Positions 1 through 11,468 of a stretch of DNA of 64,000 bases are shown here, piece by piece; positions within the stretch are counted from its first letter, which is position 1; each line of letters opens with the position of its first letter. The stretch lies in assembly GCF_001632365.1 (NCBI RefSeq), contig NW_024468512.1:1348661-1412660 (forward strand), read 5' to 3'. The DNA is from Laetiporus sulphureus 93-53. Its lineage: Eukaryota; Basidiomycota; Agaricomycetes; Polyporales; Laetiporaceae. Made by a program: the position numbers and the translations under genes. The notes below the pieces were generated by a model. The model was not told where the DNA came from, did not search any database, and saw only the letters and a list, made by a program, of their open reading frames with translations.

Positions 1-96
1 GAGCGCGCTTGTGGCTATGTGATTACATAAGCGAATGCGCGCGGAATGTCTAAGTCCGTGTCCCACTGGACATAAAGTCCGTATGACTTCCAACAG

Positions 97-496
97 ATTC
101 ATATCCAACCTGCGGCGGAGCCTTACAAGGCGCTCAGTGCTCCCACGACCGAGCTTGGGTTCATCACCATTAAGCCCGGAGTTTCGAAGGCAACAGTCGA
201 GGCGAAGACGAAGGAGCTTGTTGCGAATGCGAACAAGCTTCCTGCAGAGTGGGGCGTGATTTCTGCCGTGTGGGGCCGTGTTGTTGAGAAGGACGACACT
301 TTAGCTCTGGTCATCGGATGGACGTCGGTGGAGGTGAGAGGTCTTGGTATGTGTCGGTGTGCACACAGAGCTGAATATGCTGCAGCAACACTGGAAGACG
401 GTGTCAACGGTGCCAGAGGTTGTTGCGCAACTGGATGATATGCGCAAGGTAGCAGACATCGCGCTCACCCATTCGGAGCTGTCTGAGTGGCACTGA
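97..496 (+). CDS. 3' part of a small dimeric alpha/beta-barrel (ABM-like) protein
   Basis: An acceptor (AG at 95-96) opens a frame that reads through exon 97-333 and, after a 37-bp intron at 334-370, through 371-496 to TGA. The peptide contains TELGFITIKPGVSK, AVWGRVVEKDDTLAL and VIGWTSVE. This alternation of beta strands and short helices, with a late Trp, resembles the ~100-residue dimeric alpha/beta-barrel (ABM, monooxygenase-like) proteins common in basidiomycetes. The 5' exon or exons lie at or beyond the window edge, so no start is assigned. The intron is shorter than usual for this genome, and the residues at the junction differ from what I would expect, so this boundary is the weakest part. 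The function is unknown. The family includes small enzymes and stress proteins, but nothing here fixes a substrate. Confidence 0.55.
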
Positions 497-853
497 TGGA
501 GAGGCTGGTGGGCCGTCGTAGGATATCCCGGAAGTGACCCGAGTAGAACATAATTCCTGTACATCATTGTAGTGTAACCTAGCGGTGGCCAATAAAACAA
601 AGACATCGCATGAAAGTGGATCGTAGTAACCATCCCAATGCTGTGGAGGAATATGCTACAGAGTCTGCCAAGGAAATCCTGTACAAGAAGAGGCGGGTTT
701 CGAAAGAGGGGCAAGAAATAACACGCCACGCCGTCGTAGAGGAAGTTGACTAGCAAAGAAAGGTCACGGTATCATAGAGAGGTAGATGCTGCACATGGAG
801 AAGTTAAACAATTTACACTTCACTGCACCTCTATGGTGTCCACTGCAACACAA

Positions 854-1075
854 GATCGCCGGTCAGCTGTTGACAGTTCACACCAGACTGGGCTAGCTGT
901 AGGGTAAAGCATGTATACCGAGGGGCAAACCGATGCCCCCCCCTGTATTATATCTGTCTCATGTATATGTAGGCAGATATAATACAGGGGGGGGCATCGG
1001 TTTGCCCCTCGGTATACGTGCTTTACCCTACAGCTAGCCCAGTCTGGTGCGAACTGTCAACAGATCGCCAGTCAG
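854..1075. mobile_element. Foldback/MITE-like palindrome with 90-bp arms
   Basis: Arms 867-956 and 974-1063 are reverse complements over 90 bp with only two mismatches, separated by a 17-bp loop (957-973). The termini read CTGTTGACAG and CTGTCAACAG. The element is bracketed by a 13-bp imperfect direct repeat, GATCGCC[G/A]GTCAG, at 854-866 and 1063-1075, which looks like a target-site duplication. It has no coding capacity. It best fits a non-autonomous foldback element. An alternative is a local inverted duplication that could be transcribed into a long hairpin RNA. Confidence 0.8.
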
Positions 1076-1194
1076 CAACAGCGTTCTATATATCTTAAGG
1101 CTTCACCCTGAGCATATGCACGTTGAACTAACCTCGCGTCACTGTTGGAAGTCCAGTGCGGGATGCACTTGGGTACGTGCCAAGTTGGCGTGCC

Positions 1195-1421
1195 GAGCAC
1201 AAACGTTGTGCCGTGGTGAAACACGTCGGAGGCGGTACCTGGAGATGGAACGGTCGGAAATGCACGGGAGACGGGGGCAGAAGGTAGTATAAAGTACGTA
1301 CCTAGGTAGCCAGTTCCCTCAGCCGTTTACACAACTCATTACGCACTCTAACGAGGTCACTGGGGAACTGGGATGGGCGCGGACTGCTACCACGGTGTCC
1401 GGCCCGGGAAATTCCAAGAGT
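1195..1421 (-). repeat. Dispersed ~225-bp repeat, copy 1
   Basis: Read on the minus strand, this segment matches 37956-38177 along its whole length with scattered substitutions. Shared blocks include GGGCCGGACACCGTG and CAGTGACCTCGT, and the copies end at a shared GTGCTC. It lies outside any gene. Copy 2 appears as an insertion within a duplicated unit, which supports a mobile or once-mobile sequence. No clear terminal inverted repeats were seen. Confidence 0.7.
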
Positions 1422-1959
1422 CACAGCGTTGATTGTGTTGCGTGATAAGACTTGCCAACAAAACACGGTGCCATGTGCTTCAAAATTCGTTGAAGCTAGA
1501 CTTTGCAGAATCAACGAAATTGGCTGCTTTCTCGCATATGAATCTGGCTCTTACGAAAACTATTCAACCGCCTCTAGATTTGAATGGAGTCAACATATGG
1601 CTCGCGTTCACGACCACAAATTGAAAGTCTGATCAGCACGGTATGACTCTCATGGAGTCTCCCGGTGACATATGCAGTGCTGACACTTCTCGTGGTCGTG
1701 AAACGAGGTTCAGAGGCGCATTGGTTTGAGCAACAGAAACAACGGTTCGTTTATCCCTCAAGAAGACTGCAGTCTTGTACATTTAAACGTTCGCAATTCA
1801 AATGTTGAGACCTTCCGCCGTCTCAAAGAGGGGCCACAAGCGCCTGTGATCATGCCCATATGCGGTAAGCACCCGATGGACATTGTGGCCGCGCAGGGCT
1901 GCCGCTCAGCGGCTGGACTGCGGCGTAGTTAGCGATATCGCCCTCGCCTTTCTACTCTC

Positions 1960-3705
1960 ATGTCCAATCCATCGCATCCGCACCCTATGAAGGAAGTGGG
2001 GAGGTTGTGCCCCACGCCATTGAGGGAACTTATCCCGCTCGAATCACCCGAGTCGGTGGTATCGAAACCACCTCTTCCATCTCCCCCACGGACGTTCTTG
2101 GACGCTTCGTACATTCTGACCACTCATCTTGTACCTGCCGCATCGCCTCGATCGACTCCTGATGTTCCCTTGCCAGCATTGCCTACATGGACGCCGGACA
2201 AGGAACAATGGAAGGCTTCTGTAATGAGGACCGCAGAGGAGATTGCGTCAACGCGATACAAGCAGTGGGACGGAGAGCTTGCGTCGCCTGGAAGTACGAA
2301 GCCGTTGTGGGTATGCGCCAACCGCTACGTGCGAAAGGATGTTCTTGGTGCAGAGGAGAGTCGAGGCTTGACGCTGTTTGCCGCACACGCAAATGGGTTC
2401 CCCAAAGAGGTAGAGGAAGCTATGGACTGACGACGTCCATATCTGTTCATCCGGTCCAACAGATATGGGAGCCTGCGCTGTTGAAGTTGATTGAAGCCCA
2501 GCAGGCCGCTCAAGGGGCGTACGCGATCGACGAGATATGGGTATGGGAGGCCGTCAACCACGGCGACGCATTCCTTGTCAATGCAGGAAACCTGGGTGGA
2601 ATGTGTGGGTCCTCTTATCCTTCCTCGTGTCCCAATGCTGTGTGATACTGATCGGTGTGCAGATGATTGGCAGGATAACTGCCGCGACATACTCCAATTC
2701 CTGATGTACTACTTGCCAATTGACGTGACTGCGTCCGCACTGCCCACACATCTACCGTGTCACTCAGAGGCCCTTGCTCACCACCGTAAAACCTACGGGC
2801 ACCAGACGCGCACATTAATTGCAATTGGCCACTCACTTGGCGGATGTTCCATGTATGTGCCCCGCAGTTCTGTGATTGCTGTGCGAGTCTTGACGCGACC
2901 TGCAGAACTCGTGCTGCGATCTCCGTCCCTAAGCTGTTTTCCTCCATTGTTTTAGTTGACCCCATTATACGTCCGCATCCCCGGGAAGGTCCTTTGCTGA
3001 GCGGCCGAACATATCAATATGTTATAGGAGCCCTACAACGTCAGAATCAATGGTCTTCTCGGTAAGTATCGCACGAAATTGTGTCTACAGTCTAACTGAC
3101 GGTTTTTGACAGCGAGGAGGCGCGTAAGAGGTTCAATGAATCACCCTTTTTCTCTGTTTGGGATCCAGCGGTGCTCGACATATACCTAGAATGTGGACTG
3201 TGCGACGATCCTAATGGTGGTGTGAAGCTCAAGATGCCAGGGATCCATGTAAGTCATATTGTAATCTTCCTTGCACTTTGCCTAAAAGTCCCGCCTGTAC
3301 GACTGTCGTAGGAAGCACTAGTCTTCTCGGAAGTAATGACACCCTACGAAACATGGGACCTTGTGGACTCTCTCGACACGAGTATCGAATTGAAGTGGAT
3401 CGTCCCAGGGAAGAATCCTCCGGAGTAAGTGCAATCATCGTCGCAAGATGACGTGTGCGTGACTGTTGCGTCACTTTCGTAGGGAAGCTGGTGTTCGGGA
3501 AATGCTCGTCTGGAGACGACCCGAGAATGCGTCCAACGTCATCATTCCTTTTGCTGGGCATTTGATCGTTCAGGAGGCACCTGCAGCACTAGGTAGGTCG
3601 TGCTTTGTCAGTTGCCGATTATTTAGTAATGACCAAGGACTCTCAGCTGAGGAGATACATTCTTTCCTGCAACGGAAGTATGGTTTTCCAGCGTCGAGGC
3701 TTTGA
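1960..3705 (+). CDS. Alpha/beta hydrolase, fungal Lpx1/toxin-biosynthesis-protein-like
   Basis: Eight exons join in frame to 448 aa: 1960..2409, 2463..2595, 2663..2852, 2906..3061, 3113..3248, 3312..3424, 3483..3592, 3647..3705. All introns are GT-AG and 52-67 nt long. The nucleophile elbow GHSLGG (in LIAIGHSLGGCS) is clear. It is followed by the strand SIVLVDPIIRP, an acidic-residue region, and a late His in IIPFAGHLIVQEAP, giving a plausible Ser-Asp-His triad. The N-terminal half has LTLFAAHANGFPKE, which fits the oxyanion-loop region of this family. The start is the first ATG of the open exon. The family includes esterases and lipases, some in secondary-metabolite clusters. The neighbouring P450 array makes a shared pathway possible, but that is inference. 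The substrate cannot be read from the sequence. Confidence 0.87.
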
Positions 3706-4885
3706 TACTATTGAGGATCAACGTATCCGTCACTTATTTGGATTCATACGAGAGTCTAGCTGTATGTAGAATGGGCTCAACCCTATTTGTATTATCGTGT
3801 AGTAAGTCATCATTACATCTGAAACGTGTTCATTTTGACCTCTTGCAACGGAGTGCGTCCTCAATTCGGGCTACGTGAAACGAGATATCGCAAACCATGA
3901 GCAGCTGTTAGATTTGAGGCTTCCAAATGACCCTAGAGTCACCACATTAAAACGAAACCACCAATACTATACGTACATCCAAGATAGGGTAATTAATGCC
4001 TGCGTTCCCGCAATGACGGTACGTCAGACGTTGGTAGCTTTTTCGGGTGCCTTGCACTCCCCCCTTCCTCGATGATAGGGAGTTCCTAAAATATGGCTAG
4101 TGAGTTTTTCTCATCCCCTTTGATCCGCTATTGGACAGCGGAGTTACTGCAACTTCTTTTCATTCCCGGACAGATGCTGCCTGCGGCTTACCATCCCCTG
4201 GTGGAGATCAACGGCGATCTTTGCACTATCGGCACAAGGCTTCTGCTCATACTACCTGTGGACGAACATAGGGGATGGAGGGTCCTTCTGGACCGGTCTC
4301 TGTCATTGCGTGTGTTATCATTATAAGGTTGAGCGTTGGCTCAAAACTTAGAGGTGATCACCATAATTGCTCTAATACGGTCCCTGGCGTTAATCATTTC
4401 GTGCTTTGTTCGTATCTCGGCGCGAGAAATGCATACATGAAACACATTTTCCTTGTCCAATCCTTCTTTCTGACCATTCCCAACATAGCTGTTAAATGTG
4501 CCGAGATCCGTGACAGTAGTGTCATCGTCTCATTCTACTTTCCAGCCGCGAATGTATGTTCGACGTGCGGTCTCTGTGGTTTGATGGACCACTTCGGAAC
4601 AAGGCCGATTCCGTAGGAGCGGGTGAGCCATGCTCGCTAGTTGCTCTCAGCCGTGTTTCAGGTTCGTCTTGTCTCGGTGATTACAGTCCATACATGTTGA
4701 GTGCTGAGTTTCATGTCAACCGGCGGGTGCTTTTTGGACAGTTGACTTTATGCGGGACGACTGACTTCCCAATGCCTTGGTACATCGTATTTTTAAACAA
4801 ATACACCCTAATTTCTATAAATGTCGCTGCCTGCTTAGCGATGCATCCCCATCCTGTACGCCTTCTGCTGTCTTTTCTCCCTGAC
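3706..4885 (+). other. Gene-free stretch upstream of the P450 array
   Basis: About 1.2 kb without a supportable gene. Several short open frames occur on the plus strand (3875-4075, 4093-4326, 4275-4616), but none shows a family motif or consistent splicing. It probably contains the decayed 5' flank of the first P450 copy. Confidence 0.5.
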
Positions 4886-7057
4886 ATGTCTATGCTGACG
4901 AAAAACGTATTCGTGATCGGCGTGCTACTGGCATTCGGAATAGCATGGCACATTGCCCAGTTCAATCTTGCTCTCATGGCGGTGGTCTTAATCGCCACAT
5001 TGTTCATCTATAACGAGTGTACGTGCTCTATAACAATTGTCCTTTACTCCGGGCCCGCCTCGTCTGCCTGTCATCAGCAGTCTTCTCTCAATCCCGCGGG
5101 TCCAGCCTTGGGTACAATACGCGGAATGGACGGTGCGTTATGGTCAGTCGTTGGCAACAATATCTACAACGTTGCTGATGTTGACCTTGGATCGCGGTAG
5201 GCAACATTATATACCTCGAAGCCCTCGGAAAGCCGATAGTCGTCCTCAACTCTGCAACAGCGGTGTATGACTTGCTAGATAAACGTTCCTCGATCTATTC
5301 CGACCGACCGCCCTTGGTTAGTCGCATCATCACTTCATCTTCGATATCACTAATCACGGTACTAGGTCATGGCTGATCGGTGAGCGTTATCACGGCTGGA
5401 GACATAATGGGAAGGCTTATGCAGATTCACACCATCAAAGCTCGGGGCATGACAAGATGCTCGTCCTGCGGCCGTATGGCGATGTGTTTAAAGCCCAGCG
5501 CAAACTAGTGGCGCATGATTTCAGCCAGTCGGTCATACCTAACTATTATTCTATTCAAGAACTCGAGGCGCGAAAGCTAGTCTTCGGCATCCTGAATGAT
5601 CCTACTTCGCTAGTCAGCCAGATTGAACAGTGAGTTACCAGCCTCTTCATGCATGGTCAGCGGTTTTGAGTTCGCCATGTTACAGTAGGGTGGCTTCCAT
5701 CATATTACGGGTTACATATGGATACACTGTGAAGGAGGAAGATGTTCCCATGATGACTACAGCGTTGGCAGCTCACCACAACTTCAGCAATGCAGCAATG
5801 CCAGGAACGCGGCTTGTAGACGCCATCCCGTGTCGTGCGCATGCTATCAATCTTCCGTGGACTCCGATAACTCATGATACTCAATATACAGTGCAATATC
5901 TACCTAGCTGGGCACCTGGTGCTAAGTTTCTGCGAACAGCATCAGAATGGCGAGAGACCGTCCGTCAGGCATCGTGGAACCCATATTTATGGTGTAAGGA
6001 GAACTTGGTAAGAACTCTGGCACATAAAGTTTCGTCCACTCCTATATCATGCCACGCTGAACCATCAGGACAACGGAATCGCGAGCACACCTAATCTCTG
6101 CGCTACGACGGTCATAGAGAAGGGTGGGCAACTTACTCACGATGAGGAAGTCGCTCTCGTTTCCGCTGCGCTCACAGTATTAGGAGGTGCATTGGAGACG
6201 GTAAGCTGCGTCGCAGCCCGACTTCCCTCCCAACAACTGATAATCACCTTCTACGACGTCCAGAATTTGTCGACTATCCTCACATTTCTATTGGCCATGC
6301 TTCACTATCCCGATGTACAGGCAAAAGCGCAGAAGGAAATTGACGCCGTTATGGGGAACGATATGGCTTCCCACAATTACCGACAAAGAATGCTTGCCCT
6401 ATATCAGAAGCCTGATTGCCGAAATGTACAGATGGGCACCTGCTCTACCTTTAAGTAAGTCATTCATACTTTGCTCCAGATTTCAAATCATTGTATTCAC
6501 AATTTTGTGAAGGTCTTCCTCATGCCCTTCGGCAAGATGATTCTTACGAAGGTTTTCACATCCCGAGAGGCTCCGCAGTCATAGCGAATGTCTGGTACGT
6601 CAGACACACCCTTAGTCTATGAGACGTCGTTGAGGCGTCGACATCCTATAGGCATATGCTACGGGACCCTGACGTCTATGCTAATCCTACGGAGTTCAGA
6701 CCTGAACGTTATGGTGGAGATGAAGTTGCGATACGCAAGGTCACCGACCTCACCTTTGGATTCGGAAGAAGAGCATGCCCTGGTCTCGCCTTTGCCGAAG
6801 GGAGCATGTTCGCCATAATGTCGACCATATTGGCAACGTGCGATATCATTTCCGCCAAAGATTCTCAAGGCAAGGACATTATACCTCAGCTGAAGTACAC
6901 GGGAGATGTCATTATGTACGACTCAGACTCCCTTCTTTGCCTTGAACGTTGGTCTGACTGGTTATTTGTCTGCAGACTTCCCGAGAATGTGCAATGCGAT
7001 ATCAGGCCTCGTTCTGCTCGATCCCGTACATTACTGTCGGAGGCCCTGATTCTCTGA
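4886..7057 (+). pseudogene. Cytochrome P450, copy 1, disrupted by at least two frameshifts
   Basis: This follows the same exon plan as the intact copy at 9299. Exons after the N-terminus are about ..5142, 5201..5316, 5366..5379, 5441..5629, 5686..5834, 5892..6007, 6069..6200, 6264..6454, 6513..6594, 6652..6915 and 6976..7057. Family marks include PWVQYAEWTVRYG, PYGDVFKAQRKLVAHDF, PTEFRPERYGG and the heme-thiolate motif FGFGRRACPG. The N-terminal anchor (from ATG 4886) and the proline-rich hinge TPGPPRLP are in different frames, with a TAA between them and no usable acceptor. About 20 codons also seem to be missing there. A second one-base shift lies near 6362-6366, where GND runs out of frame with LPTITDKECLPY. 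The rest is open, so the loss looks recent. Sequencing error cannot be excluded for the second site. Confidence 0.8.
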
Positions 7058-9298
7058 CGCCGACGGTATTGCCCATCGTTCAGGGGACAGTTCATGACCT
7101 GCATCAGCTAGAGCATTGACAAGAATGTGGCCCATAGTTCATCTATGCCACATGGGGCCCTTCCCGATAGCAATTGCGCATTCGTACCTTGAGCTTAAAG
7201 TTCTAGGAATCAATTGCTGCAGCATGTCCGCTCATGAGCCGAATACTGGCGCGCGCGGCGCACACTCTGAACATCAACTCGGGTTTACAAGAGCCCGTTT
7301 TGATAATCCCGGTTAATTGAGAACCCTTTTTTTGGTTGGCCCAGGTTGGCAAAAAGATCCGTGTTTCAACAAAAGCGCCACACACATGTGTTACGGGTAT
7401 ACATCGCTCCATCGTGGTCACTTTATTAACATTTCTGCCATTGACATGGATACTTCAGGCTGTGCGGCCACGCGCATACATTGCTGCGTTCACAGGTTTG
7501 CAATTAATGCAATGAATCTCAGAATTGTGCGCTTAGTTTTATATAGGTGGCGCTGCTCATGTGAACGATCTCCCGTCTTTTTGAGGGTCCTTCCCCTGAG
7601 GTCTTCGGTATTTATTGTTACTGATGAAGGGCACGTTTCATCCGGATCCGCATGAACCTATCGGGCTCTCAGCTTGTCATGTTCTACCGAACATTCTGTC
7701 TTGCCCGATTGTTCGCGCATGGACGGCTGCTGGTCATCAGACCCGGAAACACTGTCTGACGCCTCCCGGCTGCGTCAGGCAATCTCTCATCGGAAAAGCC
7801 TCCTGTATCTTTTGACTTCGTCCTCGGCTAACGTATGCGGAATCGAAGACACCCTATGCAGTTTCATGGGCGAGAATAGTGTCGAAATACTGATTGTCAG
7901 GCGACATTTGGACGCCCTCGGACAAGCTGTCTTCCACATATCCTGATCGTCCTTGTATGGTAAGTTGCATACTAGGCAGGCCATTATGTCCCTACTGAAC
8001 ATTGGTGCGGTGATGGCTGACCTGTGAATTTGATATAAAATGACAAAGTGCCGGATGTTCTTGCATGTGGCATGGATTGTAGATTACAGCTCTAGATGCA
8101 TTCCTAAGGACCTACGATCAAATGTGGAAGGCCCACCGCAAGATAGCTTTACACAACTTGTATGGAGCGATTCCAGATACGGTCCTATTCAGGAACGTGA
8201 AAGATTGAGTACGAGTGATCAATATTATCCGTCAGTCGGTACAAACTATCCCTATGTTGACGTCTTGCGCGTGTCGGTCTCCGCATTTCCCTCATGGGTA
8301 TATCGAAAAAACATGATGGTATGTTCTTTGATACCTCATAGCCTCGCCTCGCTCATCAACTGCTTTCTACCTTTTTCTTGTCTTAGGAAACTCGCAATAC
8401 GATCTGCGACCATCCTTCAACTCGAGGCGAATCATGGCTGCATGAGGGACTGCCGTACGCTTCAGCTGATATATGTCATCCATTTACGAGACAGCTCAAT
8501 GGTGGATCTCTGGCATGCTTGAAATGTGCGCTGATTCTGCAATCACTTTGGTGCGCCGCTTCTCAACAATCACCCCCGCTTGCATTCTGCGACAGCCAAG
8601 GGAGGCTAGTCTGGTAGAGGTGCTCGATGAAGTATTCCTCATATGCTCGTTTCCGTTCGTTTTCATCTTCACGCTGCTAGTCGTCAATGAGAGCAATTAT
8701 GCGCCGGTTTTCTGTGGCCGCTCAAGCACGGACGTGAGTTTTCTCAGCCTCGGAGTTCGGAACGTTCTCTTCGCTTGAACATATGGTGCTGGTGTCGCCA
8801 TCATTCTCGTCGACAGGATCCTAACAGAAGCAATCCTTGATGGTATGATGACGATTGCGCCACTGCCATATTTGGGTGGACCGCATCGACAATTGGTTCG
8901 GCATCCTGACAGTAATGAATGTAAGTGTCTGGCACATGAGAGATCTTCGCACTGATGTTCAAACTCCGCTCGCATGCCCACCAGAATTTGAAACCGCGTA
9001 CATAGACCCTGAAAGCTGGTTGTGTCTGAGACACATCCTAACAAGTGTCTTCACGCATGGAGCCCTCATCATGAGGGCACCACGTTGCGTCGGATACTGT
9101 ACAGCTGCCTTGCCACAGAACCAATTGTCGGGATCTCGACTTTAGGCTGTCGTCTCGCTGTTCTCCACTGATGCTCCATGTCAAATTTTCGATCTGACGG
9201 TCCTGAAGCTGGCTGTTTTTAATCGGCCCTGCTCGCATGTCTCTGCTGCTCGTCTGGCGCAAAAATTCCTGTCATCCAGTCTGCACACTGTCTCGTCT
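7058..9298 (+). other. Intergenic region, including the 5' flank of P450 copy 2
   Basis: No gene is supported. From about 8387 onward the sequence is closely related to 12072 onward, so this is the upstream flank of a duplicated P450 unit. The flank is conserved as DNA but not in any one reading frame, so it is probably regulatory or simply carried along. The part at 7058-8380 shows nothing recognisable. Confidence 0.55.
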
Positions 9299-11468
9299 AT
9301 GCTGATGGCCGATATCCTTACAACAGGAGTGGTTCCGACAGTCGGTGTCTTGTTCTGGGGAGTCCTGCGGATAGACCTCGCTCTCGCCATAGTTCTTTCG
9401 TTCGTTGCATTTCTATCTCGCAGACAACTGATCGCACGACGCGTTAAGCATGTCTTGCCTCCTGGTCCACTTCGTTTGCCTTTCATCGGCAACTTACTGC
9501 AAATCCCTCGAGTTCATCCTTGGTTAACGTACGGAGCATGGACAAAGCTTTATGGTTAGTCCCGGGTGATTTTAAGGTGTTGTGTCGCTGTTGGTTGACT
9601 ATCTTGCGCTATAATAGGCGACATTATATATCTCCAAGTATTCAGCCAACCACTGGTAGTCCTGAATTCAGCAACGGTAGCACAGGATCTGCTAGACAAA
9701 CGATCCGCGATCTATTCTGACCGTCCCCGCTTGGTAGGCTATAATCTCGACGAGGTAGAAAAGGCCGCTAATGGTTTATTCAGGTCATGGCTGAACTGTG
9801 AGTGCGATGGTAACTGACCAGGCGATGCACGTTTCATGAACGAGAGAAAATCCACAGTTCCGGATATGACCAAATATTTTCCCTTCAACCTTACGGCAAT
9901 TACTGGAAAGCTCAGCGCAAGCTTGTCGCGCACGGTTTCAATCAGTCGACGGTGCCCAGATATTGGCCTACACAAGAAAATGAGGCACGCAAGCTGGTCC
10001 AGGATATCCTCGCTGATCCGAAGTCAGTAATTAGTCAGATGGAATAGTGAGTGGTAAAACCTCTGAGGAGCGTTCGGTGATCGTTGATCAAACTACCTGT
10101 AGCAGGATCGCAGCAATCATATTGGAGGTTACTTATGGCTACTCCGTGAAAGGACACGACGACCCAATGATTGCCACACTACACACCTTCATGAACAACT
10201 TTAGCGCGGCAACTCTGCCCGGGGCGTGGCTTGTTGACCTCGTTCCTCACCGTAGGTCACTACGCTATCTGATGATCGATCTATTTGTAAAATGTGACGC
10301 ATTTACACAGTCGAGTGCTTACCCACTTGGATGCCTGGAGTTCAATTCCTGCGTACTGCAGCGAGTTGGAAAAAGCTTTCGCAGAAAATGTCATGGTCGC
10401 CGTATCTATGGTGCAAGGAGAACGTGGTGAGTAATCCGGGATCTGGCACCCAATCCACTGAGATTGAATGTCTCATCGCTTCTCTCAGAATAACAGCATC
10501 ACTAGGATGCCCAATTTCTGTGCTACAACGCTCCAATCAAAAGATGGAGTCATCTCTTCAAAAGAAGAGGCGACGTTGGTTCCCGCTGCGGTGACAGTGT
10601 TGGGAGGAGGGTTTCATACGGTTGGTTGCGCAGCATCAAATCTCAATGCAGAACTGGCGACTGACAGATTTTTAACTGAAAGAATCTGTCGACTATCTGC
10701 ATCTTCATCCTCGCCATGCTCCACTATCCTGATGTCCAGGCCAAGGCGCAGGCAGAGATTGACACAGTCATAGGACACGACCGGCTTCCCGATATCAGCG
10801 ACAAGGAATCATTGCCCTACGTCAGGGCCCTTATCACTGAAGTATACAGGTGGATTCCCGCTGTTCCTCTCGGTATGCTTGTCCGTATTGGGTTGGCAGC
10901 CATATTGATTACAATGGCATTTCTCCGCAGGTCTCCCACATGGATTGACCGAAGATGATGTCTACAAAGGATTCTTGTTCAGGAAAGGCACGGCAGTCGT
11001 TGCAAACGTCTGGTGCGTACTGTCTCCACCGCACGCCTGTAAATTGTCGAAAGTACTCTAGGAATATGCTACAAGACCCTGAAACCTTTCCTGATCCTAC
11101 GGTATTCAAACCGGAGCGCTATCATGGAGATGCTTCTGAGATGCGCAAAGTCATCAACCTCGCATTCGGATTCGGAAGGAGGTCGTGCCCCGGACTTCAT
11201 TTTGCCGAAGGAACAACCTTCGCAATTGTGGCGACCATGCTCGCAACGTGCGATATCGTTCCCGCGAAAGATGCGTACGGCAAGGACATCATCCCCGAGC
11301 TGAAGTATACGAGCGAAACCGTCATGTTTGTTCCAGATATCCTTATTCAGTCGTGATACCTTTAACGCATTGATCTACAACAGATTCCCGGAGAATTTGC
11401 AGTGCGATCTGAAGCCTCGCTCTGCTCGGCACAAGACGTTACTTGCAGATTCGATTGCGATGTCATGA
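9299..11468 (+). CDS. Cytochrome P450 monooxygenase (intact copy 2)
   Basis: Eleven exons join without a break to 530 aa: 9299..9554, 9618..9733, 9784..9797, 9858..10046, 10103..10251, 10311..10426, 10489..10620, 10683..10872, 10931..11012, 11062..11325, 11384..11468. The protein begins with a hydrophobic ER-anchor (residues about 5-45), then the hinge LPPGPLRLPFIGNLL. The C-helix is PYGNYWKAQRKLVAHGF, the K-helix motif includes ALITEVYRW, the PERF-type motif is KPERY, and the cysteine ligand motif is FGFGRRSCPGLHFAEG. Length and motifs fit a functional class II, ER-bound basidiomycete P450 of the type often annotated as O-methylsterigmatocystin oxidoreductase (CYP5144-like, by memory only). 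Exon 3 is just 14 nt. It is flanked by two disabled paralogues and lies 5.6 kb downstream of an alpha/beta hydrolase. The substrate is unknown; a reductase partner must be encoded elsewhere. Confidence 0.92.

Larger units (their letters stand above)
497..1959. other. Intergenic stretch with a palindrome and a repeat copy
   Basis: No convincing gene is visible between the barrel protein and the hydrolase. The stretch holds the long hairpin at 854-1075 and a copy of a dispersed ~225-bp repeat at 1195-1421, both annotated separately. Short open frames here have no recognisable motif and no consistent splice partners. Confidence 0.6.
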
